Source: Acidimicrobiales bacterium
GTDB lineage: Bacteria > Actinomycetota > Acidimicrobiia > Acidimicrobiales > CADCSY01
Assembly (NCBI GenBank): GCA_030447125.1
Contig: JAUJLZ010000029.1
Span: 1-14,331 of the forward strand
Direction of reading: 5' to 3'
DNA: 14,331 nucleotides
Position numbers and translations under genes: made by a program. Positions 6,811 through 12,352 of this stretch are shown here, one piece after another (position 1 is the first letter of the stretch; every line of letters starts with the position of its first letter). The notes under the pieces are model-generated. The model ran no database searches. It saw only the letters and a program-made list of their open reading frames with translations, and was not told where the DNA came from.

Positions 6811-6863
6811 TCGACGGCCTGGGCCTCCTGCGCCTCGGCCAGTTGGCCGACGGGCCCGGATGA
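6807..6863 (+). CDS. Possible 18-codon linking ORF
   Basis: A very short frame begins GTGA at the PIG-L stop and ends ATGA at the start of the next gene, encoding VIDGLGLLRLGQLADGPG. It exactly tiles the 49-base gap with overlaps at both ends. It could pass ribosomes on to the membrane protein gene (translational coupling) or be chance. Nothing supports a peptide function. Confidence 0.2.
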   Translation: MIDGLGLLRLGQLADGPG

Positions 6864-7222
6864 TCTTCTACGACCTCCACGTCGTCGGGGCGTGGGTCGT
6901 CATCGTGGCCAACGCCGGGGTGGGGCTGTGGGCGCTGGCCGGCCACTGGCTCCCGGCCCTGCGCACCCGGGCCCTGTGGTGGTGCACGGCCGTGGCCGAG
7001 GTGGCCATCTTCGTCCAGGTGGGCTTCGGGGTGGCCCTGGTGGCCGGCGAGGGGCGCGACGCCGAGCAGTTCCACACGTTCTACGGCTTCGTCGCCCTCG
7101 TCACCGTGGGGATCATCTACTCCTACCGCCAGCAGCTCCACCGGTGGCGCTATCTGCTCTACGGCCTCGGCGGGTTGTTCCTCATGGGTTTGGGCATCCG
7201 GGCCCTGCTGATCCGGGCGTGA
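6860..7222 (+). CDS. Small four-helix membrane protein of unknown function
   Basis: A 120-residue integral membrane protein. Four hydrophobic segments are predicted at about 7-28, 38-60, 72-88 and 96-116, joined by short loops, with a basic stretch RQQLHRWR (90-97) before the last helix. His7 lies at the start of the first helix and His72 at the start of the third (FHTFYGF), with His29 in a loop. Histidines placed at helix ends recall small heme- or quinone-interacting membrane proteins, but this is only suggestive and I do not recognise the family by name. The ATG at 6860 was chosen because upstream in-frame sequence is Arg/Pro-rich and non-membrane-like. There is no clear Shine-Dalgarno, so translation may depend on coupling to PIG-L. 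The MoxR gene follows after 49 bases with its own promoter. Confidence 0.75.
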   Translation: MIFYDLHVVGAWVVIVANAGVGLWALAGHWLPALRTRALWWCTAVAEVAIFVQVGFGVALVAGEGRDAEQFHTFYGFVALVTVGIIYSYRQQLHRWRYLLYGLGGLFLMGLGIRALLIRA

Positions 7223-7258
7223 CGGGTGGGTGACCGCCCCCGGCGGAAGGGCCACCGG

Positions 7259-7264
7259 TAGCGT
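7259..7264 (+). promoter_or_regulatory. Candidate leaderless -10 box for the moxR operon
   Basis: TAGCGT (TAnnnT) is 7 bases upstream of the GTG at 7272. This spacing matches other starts in the window and favours 7272 over the earlier in-frame GTG at 7230, from which the box itself would be inside the coding sequence. Confidence 0.55.
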
Positions 7265-7271
7265 GGAAGCG

Positions 7272-8315
7272 GTGAGCGACACCCCCCGTCCCGACACCAC
7301 TCGAAACCTGTACGCAGCCCCATTGACCGGTGAAGCGGCCCTGTTGGAGCGGGTGCTGTTCGAGGCCAAGAAGGTCATCGTCGGCCAGGATCGGCTCTTG
7401 GAGCGGCTCCTCGTCGGCCTGTTGGCGCGCGGCCACTGCCTGGTGGAAGGGGTGCCCGGCCTGGCCAAGACGCTCACCATCGAGACGGTGGCCACCTGTG
7501 TGGGCGGCAGCTTCGTGCGCCTGCAGTTCACGCCCGACCTCATCCCGTCGGACATCGTCGGGACACGCATCTACCGGGCCAGCACCGAGCGCTTCGACGT
7601 CGAGCTCGGCCCGATCTTCGCCAACTTCGTGCTGGCCGACGAGATCAACCGGGCGCCGGCCAAGGTCCAGTCGGCCCTGTTGGAGGTCATGGCCGAGCGC
7701 CAGGTCAGCATCGGCGGCGTCACCCATCCCGTCCCCCTCCCGTTCCTGGTGCTGGCCACCCAGAACCCCATCGAGAGCGAGGGCGTCTACCCCCTGCCCG
7801 AGGCCCAGCGCGACCGCTTCCTCATGAAGCTGGTCGTGGGCTACCCCACCCACACCGAGGAGTCGGAGGTGGTGCGGCGCATGGGCGTGCGCCCGCCGTC
7901 GGCCAGGCGGGTCATCGACATCGACGACCTGGCCCGCCTCCAGGACGCGGCCGACGCCGTGTTCGTCGACGCCGGGGTGACCGACTACGCCGTGCGCCTG
8001 GTGCTGGCCACCCGGGTGCCGGGCGACCACGGGGTGCCGGAGCTGGCCCCCTACCTGGCCTACGGGGCCAGCCCGCGCGGAAGCCTCGGCCTGGTGGCGG
8101 CGGGACGCGCCCTCGCCCTGCTCCGAGGCCGTGACTACGCCGTGCCCCAGGACGTCTTCGACGTGGCTTTCGACGTGCTGCGCCACCGCCTGGTGCTCTC
8201 CTATGAGGCCCTGGCCGAGGGAGTGGAGGCCGATGCCGTGCTGGCCCGCATCCTCTCGGTGGTGACCGCCCCCCTGGTCGAGTCCCGCCGGGCCGACGCC
8301 ACCGCCCCCTCGTGA
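7272..8315 (+). CDS. moxR: MoxR-family AAA+ ATPase
   Basis: A 347-residue AAA+ ATPase of the MoxR group, chaperone-like machines that mature complexes in concert with VWA proteins. Walker A is GVPGLAKT (60-67), the form normal for MoxR. Walker B is VLADEINRAP, sensor 1 is LATQNPIESEGVYPLPEAQRDRF, which also carries the arginine finger, and sensor 2 is GASPRGSLGL. The lid domain is at the C-terminus. The start at 7272 gives a short polar N-terminus and has a TAnnnT box 7 bases before it. The stop overlaps the DUF58 gene start (GTGA). Together with the two genes after it, this is the same order as mycobacterial moxR1-Rv1480-Rv1481. The client is unknown; cell-envelope roles are suggested in mycobacteria. 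Confidence 0.95.
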   Translation: MSDTPRPDTTRNLYAAPLTGEAALLERVLFEAKKVIVGQDRLLERLLVGLLARGHCLVEGVPGLAKTLTIETVATCVGGSFVRLQFTPDLIPSDIVGTRIYRASTERFDVELGPIFANFVLADEINRAPAKVQSALLEVMAERQVSIGGVTHPVPLPFLVLATQNPIESEGVYPLPEAQRDRFLMKLVVGYPTHTEESEVVRRMGVRPPSARRVIDIDDLARLQDAADAVFVDAGVTDYAVRLVLATRVPGDHGVPELAPYLAYGASPRGSLGLVAAGRALALLRGRDYAVPQDVFDVAFDVLRHRLVLSYEALAEGVEADAVLARILSVVTAPLVESRRADATAPS

Positions 8316-9250
8316 GCCCGTCCGTCCTCCCGCCGCCGGTGGTGGCCACCACGCGCCGGGGCAGCGAGGAGCTGCTGCGCCACCTGGAGCTCCAGGTGAC
8401 CCGGCGCCTCGACGGCATCCTCCAGGGGGACTACCGGGGGCTGTTGCCCGGTCCCGGAAGCGAGCCGGGCGAGGCCCGGGCCTACCAGCCGGGCGACGAC
8501 GTCCGCCTCATCGACTGGAATGTCACCGCCCGCACGACCGAGCCGCACGTGCGCATGCCCATCGCCGACCGGGAGCTCGAGACCTGGGTGGTGGTCGACC
8601 TCTCGGCCAGCCTCGACTTCGGCACGGCCGCCTGGGAGAAGCGCGACCTGGCCCTGGCCGCCCTGGCCGCCGTGGGTCACCTGACGGCCCGGGTGGGCAA
8701 CCGCCTGGGAGCGGTGGTGGTCCACGCCGGCACCACGACGACCGTGGCGGCCCGGCCCGGGCGCGACCACCTACGAGGGGTGTTGCACCGGGCGGTGGCC
8801 ATGCCCAGGGTCGACGGCGGGGGCACCACCGACCTGGGCGCGGCCGTGGCCCGATGCGCCCGCCTGGCCCGGCGCCGGGGGCTGGTGGTGCTCATCAGCG
8901 ACTTCCTGGGGGCGCAGGGCTGGGAACGACCGCTGCGAGGGCTGGCCGCCCGCCACGACGTGCTCGCCGTGGAGGTCATCGACCCCCGAGAGCTGGCCTT
9001 ACCCGACGTCGGCATCCTCTCGCTGGTCGATCCCGAGACCGGTCAACACCTGGAGGTCCGCACCGGAGACGCCAAGCTCCGGACCCGCTACGCCGAGGCT
9101 GCTGCCCGCCAGCGCCAGGCCACGGCCCGGTCGCTGCGGGGAGCCGGTGCGGACCACCTCGTCCTGCGCACCGATCGCGACTGGCTGTTCGACATGGTGG
9201 GCTTCGTCGACCGCCGCCGGCGCCGCCGCGCCGCTCCCGCCCGCCCGTGA
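8312..9250 (+). CDS. DUF58-domain protein
   Basis: A 312-residue protein with the DUF58 signature YQPGDDVRLIDWNVTARTTEPHVR at about 57-80, followed by a VWA-like fold starting VVVDLSASLDFG whose DLSAS matches a MIDAS-type metal site. It ends with an Arg-rich tail (RRRRRRAAPA). DUF58 proteins nearly always sit beside MoxR ATPases and are thought to be adaptors or partners presenting a client. No transmembrane helix is evident, so it is likely cytosolic or membrane-associated through its partners. It overlaps the MoxR gene upstream and the VWA gene downstream, each by GTGA, so the three are translationally coupled. The biochemical role remains uncertain. Confidence 0.93.
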   Translation: MSPSVLPPPVVATTRRGSEELLRHLELQVTRRLDGILQGDYRGLLPGPGSEPGEARAYQPGDDVRLIDWNVTARTTEPHVRMPIADRELETWVVVDLSASLDFGTAAWEKRDLALAALAAVGHLTARVGNRLGAVVVHAGTTTTVAARPGRDHLRGVLHRAVAMPRVDGGGTTDLGAAVARCARLARRRGLVVLISDFLGAQGWERPLRGLAARHDVLAVEVIDPRELALPDVGILSLVDPETGQHLEVRTGDAKLRTRYAEAAARQRQATARSLRGAGADHLVLRTDRDWLFDMVGFVDRRRRRRAAPARP

Positions 9251-10197
9251 CCTTCCTGGCCGCCAACCGCCTGCTGCTGCTGCTGGTCGTCGCCGGCCTG
9301 GCTGGCGCCTACGTGGTGGTGCAGGTCCGGGGCCGCCGGCGTTACGCCGTGCGCTTCACCAACCTGGCGCTCCTCGGCTCGGTGGCTCCCCGGACACCGG
9401 GATGGCGCCGTCACCTCCCGGCCGTGTTGTTGCTGGTCTCGTTGACGGGGATGGTCCTGTCGCTGGCCCGTCCGGCCCGGGCCGAGCTCGTCCCCCGGGA
9501 GCGGGCGACGATCATGATGGCCATAGACGTGTCCATCTCCATGGACGCGACCGACGTGCGGCCCTCCCGCCTCGCCTCGGCCAAGGCGGCTGCCACCTCC
9601 TTTGCCCGGCTCCTGCCCGAACAGATCAACCTCGGCCTGGTGGCCTTTGCCGGCTCGGCTCGCGTGCTCGTCCCGCCCACCACCGACCGGACCCCGGTGA
9701 TCGAGGCCATCGAACGCCTGGAGCTGGCCGAGTCGACCGCCATCGGCGAGGCCGTGCTCACCTCGCTTGACGCCATCGAGTCCGCGCCTGCCGCCGCCGA
9801 CGGCGAGCCCGTGCCCGCCCACATCCTCGTGCTGTCCGACGGGGAGACCCAGGTAGGCACCCCCAACGAGCTGGCCGCGGCCGCCGCGGTGGAAGCAGGA
9901 GTGCCGGTGACCACCATCGCCTTTGGCACGCCCGACGGCACCATCACCTACCAGGGACAGACGTTGCCCGTGGCGGTCAACGAGGACGAGCTGGCCGAGC
10001 TGGCTGAGGCCACCGGTGGGTCGGCCTTCGAGGCGGCCACCACCGAGCAGCTGGAGACGGTCTATGGCGACATCGGCAGCTCCATCGGCTTCGTCTCCGA
10101 GCAACGGGAGATCGGGAGCTGGTTCACCGGTGCCGCCTTCGCCTTCGCCCTCCTGGCCGCCGCCACCTCGCTCGTCTGGTTCTCTCGCCTTCCCTGA
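9247..10197 (+). CDS. VWA-domain membrane protein (BatA/Rv1481-like)
   Basis: A 316-residue protein with two N-terminal transmembrane helices (about 5-26 and 56-75), a von Willebrand A domain (about 88-280) and a C-terminal helix (about 292-312). The VWA domain carries a complete MIDAS: DVSIS (Asp94, Ser96, Ser98), Thr164 in STAIGEAV, and Asp198 in LSDGET. A metal ion held there normally binds an acidic residue of a partner. The architecture matches BatA-type proteins and mycobacterial Rv1481. The GTG at 9247 overlaps the DUF58 stop and directly precedes the first helix; the open frame running back to 8854 is a shadow of the DUF58 gene. The gene ends 10 bases from the stop of the convergent kelch-like gene without an evident terminator. 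Confidence 0.93.
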   Translation: MTFLAANRLLLLLVVAGLAGAYVVVQVRGRRRYAVRFTNLALLGSVAPRTPGWRRHLPAVLLLVSLTGMVLSLARPARAELVPRERATIMMAIDVSISMDATDVRPSRLASAKAAATSFARLLPEQINLGLVAFAGSARVLVPPTTDRTPVIEAIERLELAESTAIGEAVLTSLDAIESAPAAADGEPVPAHILVLSDGETQVGTPNELAAAAAVEAGVPVTTIAFGTPDGTITYQGQTLPVAVNEDELAELAEATGGSAFEAATTEQLETVYGDIGSSIGFVSEQREIGSWFTGAAFAFALLAAATSLVWFSRLP

Positions 10198-10207
10198 GGG
10201 AGGGGGA

Positions 10208-11470
10208 TCAGGGCCGGTAGCGGACGCCGTCGTCGGTGGCCTCCACCGTGGCCGGGCGGGCCCCGGGGACGATCCCGCCCCAGATCAGCATCTCCTCCCC
10301 GCTCCATTCAGCGGTGGGGATGAAGCGACCGAGGGATGGCGGAAGCTCGCGCCAGGTGTCGGAGTCAGGGTCGTAGGCCGCGCCTGTCCCGAACACCGAC
10401 GCACCCGTGCCGCCGCCTCCACCCCAGATGAGCAACTCCTGGCCCGACCAGACCACCGCGTGGCCCCGCCGGGCCTGCAAGGGTGAGGGTGCCAGGGTGC
10501 GCCAGATATCCGACGCCGGGTCGTAGGCGGCGCCGTCGGCGAGCGCCTCGGCCCCTTGCTCCCCGCCCCAGATGAGCAGCTCCCGCCCGCTCCACTCGCC
10601 CCGCACCACCCGGGGTGACAGGGGCGAGGCGGCCAACCGACGCCAGCTGTCGGACTCGGGGTCGTAGGCGGCGCCGTCGCCCAGGTTCTCGGTCCCGGCT
10701 CGGCCGCCCCACACGATCAGCTCTCGGTCCGTCCACTCGGTGAGCATGTCGAAGCGCCCAGCCAGAGGTGAGGGGGCCAACAGCCGCCACGTGTCGGCTT
10801 CAGGGTCGTAGGCGGCACCGTCGGCGAAGACCTGCTGGCCCGAGGCATCCACTGACCCGCCCCACACGAGCATCTCCTTCCCGCTCCAGACCGCCGGGGC
10901 GCTGCGCGCCGACAGGGGCGAGGGGGCCAGCATGCGCCAGGTGTCGGACTCGGGGTCGTAGGCGGCCCCGTCGGCGAGGGGCCCGTCGGCGTCGCGCCCG
11001 CCCCAGATGAGCATGTCCCGGCCGGTCCACACGCCGGTGGCGTTGGATCGGGCAGGCAGAGGTGATGGCGACAGGGCATGCCAACTGTCGGCCTCGGGGT
11101 CATAGGCCGCCCCGTCGCCCAGGGCGGGGACGGTCTCGTCGTCGCAGCGGCCCTCCGCACAGTTGCGCCCGCCCCAGAGCACCATCTCCCGCCCGGTCCA
11201 CACGTTGGCCGCGCCGATGCGGGGGGACAGGGGCCCGGCCGCCATCGGGCGCCACTGGCCAGTGGCGACGGTCCCCGGGTCAGGGCTTTCACGGTCGCCG
11301 CTGGTGAGGACGACGGCGCCGATGACGACGAGGACCAGCAGCACAGCTGCCGTCGTGATGATCGAGCGTCTCCGACTCCGACCGGCACGCCGACGGCTTC
11401 CCCCGGGGGGCCAGTCGACCTCCCGACCCGGCGGCCGCCCCGCCGAGGGCGGGGAGTGAGGAGGACTCAT
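10208..11470 (-). CDS. Membrane-anchored seven-bladed kelch-like beta-propeller
   Basis: A 420-residue protein with a short Pro/Arg-rich cytosolic N-terminus, one transmembrane helix (about 37-55) and an extracellular domain of seven repeats. Each repeat contains W(S/T)G(K/R/Q)(E/D)(M/L)(L/V)(I/V)WGG, and six carry DGAAYDPxSDTWR or a close variant. The seventh blade is split: the C-terminal DGVRYRP completes the N-terminal GQWRPMAAGPL, the closing arrangement typical of kelch and related propellers. Blade 1 has Cys104 and Cys109, which could form a disulfide outside the cell. The start at 11470 is favoured over 11605 because GGAGG lies 5 bases upstream and the longer version is proline/serine-rich without a domain. 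No catalytic motif is visible, so it probably binds a ligand, glycan or protein partner. Function unknown. Confidence 0.9.
   Translation of the reverse strand: MSPPHSPPSAGRPPGREVDWPPGGSRRRAGRSRRRSIITTAAVLLVLVVIGAVVLTSGDRESPDPGTVATGQWRPMAAGPLSPRIGAANVWTGREMVLWGGRNCAEGRCDDETVPALGDGAAYDPEADSWHALSPSPLPARSNATGVWTGRDMLIWGGRDADGPLADGAAYDPESDTWRMLAPSPLSARSAPAVWSGKEMLVWGGSVDASGQQVFADGAAYDPEADTWRLLAPSPLAGRFDMLTEWTDRELIVWGGRAGTENLGDGAAYDPESDSWRRLAASPLSPRVVRGEWSGRELLIWGGEQGAEALADGAAYDPASDIWRTLAPSPLQARRGHAVVWSGQELLIWGGGGGTGASVFGTGAAYDPDSDTWRELPPSLGRFIPTAEWSGEEMLIWGGIVPGARPATVEATDDGVRYRP
10371..11106 (-). repeat. Tandem repeats encoding the propeller blades
   Basis: The core TCGTAGG (TCATAGG in the last copy), read on the plus strand, recurs at about 10371, 10521, 10662, 10806, 10956 and 11100. 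The spacings are 150, 141, 144, 150 and 144 bases, all multiples of three. The high similarity between blades at DNA level suggests fairly recent or ongoing repeat duplication or homogenisation within the gene. Confidence 0.8.
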
Positions 11471-11474
11471 GCCG

Positions 11475-11479
11475 CCCTC
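11475..11479 (-). promoter_or_regulatory. Shine-Dalgarno fixing the kelch-like start
   Basis: GGAGG on the minus strand is separated by 5 bases from the ATG at 11468-11470. It supports 11470 as the true start of the propeller gene. Confidence 0.6.
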
Positions 11480-11519
11480 CGTGGGTGAGCGGCGAGGATC
11501 TGGTCGCTGATCAGGCGGG

Positions 11520-11711
11520 TCACCGGTTGGCGAGATCAGGATCGCCGAATCCCGTCGTGGCCTCGTTCCAGTCAGACTCGCAAAGCGACTCGAGGAGGGT
11601 GACACGAGCGGCGGATGCGCCCCCGGACAACCTCAGCATGGCATGGCCGAGGTCGACCCAACGTTCCACGGGTGTTCCTCCACTTCGTCGGCCGAGCTCG
11701 ACACAATGCAT
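11520..11711 (-). CDS. Possible small protein (63 residues), unrecognised
   Basis: This frame lies in the 327-base stretch between the kelch-like gene and the OB-like gene (11471-11797). It has an AGGAG 8 bases before its ATG, and a TACGAT box just upstream. The product (MHCVELGRRSGGTPVERWVDLGHAMLRL...) has no domain I recognise, no signal peptide and no membrane helix; Cys3 and Cys45 are its only cysteines. By my count about 20 of 63 codons end in A or T, many more than in neighbouring genes, so it may be a decayed gene, a transferred fragment or no gene at all. If real, it could be co-transcribed with the kelch-like gene 49 bases downstream. The remainder of the stretch shows only a small CTCTC/GAGAG stem at 11779-11791. 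Confidence 0.3.
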   Translation of the reverse strand: MHCVELGRRSGGTPVERWVDLGHAMLRLSGGASAARVTLLESLCESDWNEATTGFGDPDLANR

Positions 11712-11797
11712 GATGTCTGCTCCTATCGTACTCGGGAGATCAGCACCCTCGGAGCTACGGCGATGACCGCCCCCGGGTCTCTCGACGAGAGGAGAGG

Positions 11798-12061
11798 TCA
11801 GCCCGGAGGGCGGGACTTCGGGATGGCCACGCCCTCGGCGTCGAAACCGGGCGTGCCCATGTCGACCTCCGAGCCCAGCCGCAGGCGGGTGGCCCGGCCG
11901 GCGCCGTCGAGGTCGAAGACCACGCGCTGGCCCTGGCGCAGCATCCGGAACACCGAGTCGGCCAGGGCATCGGCCGCCAGGTCGTAGTCGGCCATGTCGG
12001 TGTCACACACCAGCGTGCCCTCGCGGGTTCCCGGGTCGTAGGACCGAACGACGCCCTGCAT
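11798..12061 (-). CDS. Small OB-fold/cold-shock-like protein encoded after rpmB
   Basis: An 87-residue protein beginning MQGVVRSYDPGTREGTLVCDTD, which resembles the first strands of a cold-shock or S1-type OB fold. It continues with YDLAADALADSVFRMLRQGQRVVFDLDG, like the later strand of a CSD in which the chain regains the Q-G-Q-RVxF pattern. The RNP motifs of true cold-shock proteins are not clearly present, so nucleic-acid binding is a guess. The C-terminal part (SEVDMGTPGFDAEGVAIPKSRPPG) is probably disordered. The ATG lies 12 bases after the rpmB stop, on the same strand, so co-transcription with L28 is likely and a ribosome- or RNA-related role is plausible. There is no clear Shine-Dalgarno. 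Confidence 0.7.
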   Translation of the reverse strand: MQGVVRSYDPGTREGTLVCDTDMADYDLAADALADSVFRMLRQGQRVVFDLDGAGRATRLRLGSEVDMGTPGFDAEGVAIPKSRPPG

Positions 12062-12073
12062 CCGACGAGTGGC

Positions 12074-12280
12074 TCAGGAAGCCTGGCGACGGGGGGGCTT
12101 GGTGACCCGGCCCGCCTTGATGCACGACGTGCACACGTGCAGGCGCCGGGGCGTCCCGTCGACGACGGCCCGCACCCGCTGGATGTTGGGGTTCCAACGG
12201 CGCTTGGTCCGCCGGTGGGAGTGGCTGATGCTCATGCCGAAGGAGGGGTGCTTGCCGCACAGCTTGCAGACCGAGGCCAT
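12074..12280 (-). CDS. rpmB: 50S ribosomal protein L28
   Basis: A 68-residue ribosomal protein L28 of the large subunit. The sequence MASVCKLCGKHPSFGMSISHSHRRTKRRWNPNIQRVRA is characteristic. Two CxxC pairs (Cys5, Cys8 and Cys50, Cys53) make this the zinc-binding form, as opposed to the cysteine-free paralogue many actinobacteria use under zinc limitation. The start at 12280 gives the standard N-terminus; longer versions of this frame run antisense through the DAK2 gene and are not real. It is divergent from the DAK2 gene with a 72-base gap, and a TAnnnT box 8 bases before its ATG suggests leaderless transcription. Confidence 0.97.
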   Translation of the reverse strand: MASVCKLCGKHPSFGMSISHSHRRTKRRWNPNIQRVRAVVDGTPRRLHVCTSCIKAGRVTKPPRRQAS

Positions 12281-12288
12281 GGCCCACG

Positions 12289-12294
12289 AGGGTA
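12289..12294 (-). promoter_or_regulatory. Candidate leaderless -10 box for rpmB
   Basis: TACCCT on the minus strand is 8 bases upstream of the rpmB ATG. It lies in the 72-base divergent gap (12281-12352), back to back with the box for the DAK2 gene. Confidence 0.5.
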
Positions 12295-12338
12295 CCAGCG
12301 CAACCACGTCGGGACCTCCTCCAGGCGCGTCGCCCAAG

Positions 12339-12344
12339 TACCAT
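12339..12344 (+). promoter_or_regulatory. Candidate leaderless -10 box for the DAK2 gene
   Basis: TACCAT (TAnnnT) lies 8 bases before the ATG at 12353. It supports that start over the much longer frame open from 12137, whose extra part is antisense to rpmB. Confidence 0.5.
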
Positions 12345-12352
12345 CGCCGTCC

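Noticed and set aside
7230..7271. Earlier GTG at 7230 as the moxR start
   Set aside because: The added 14 residues are not MoxR-like and include the TAGCGT box; 7272 fits the leaderless pattern.
7449..7472. Atypical Walker A (GVPGLAKT) in MoxR as a sign of inactivity
   Set aside because: This form is normal for MoxR ATPases, and Walker B and both sensors are intact.
10371..11106. Regular approximately 145-base repeats as a CRISPR array or satellite
   Set aside because: The repeats are degenerate, in frame and encode propeller blades; spacings are all multiples of three.
11779..11791. CTCTC/GAGAG stem after the OB-like gene as a terminator
   Set aside because: Short stem with a 3-base loop and no T-run on the minus strand.
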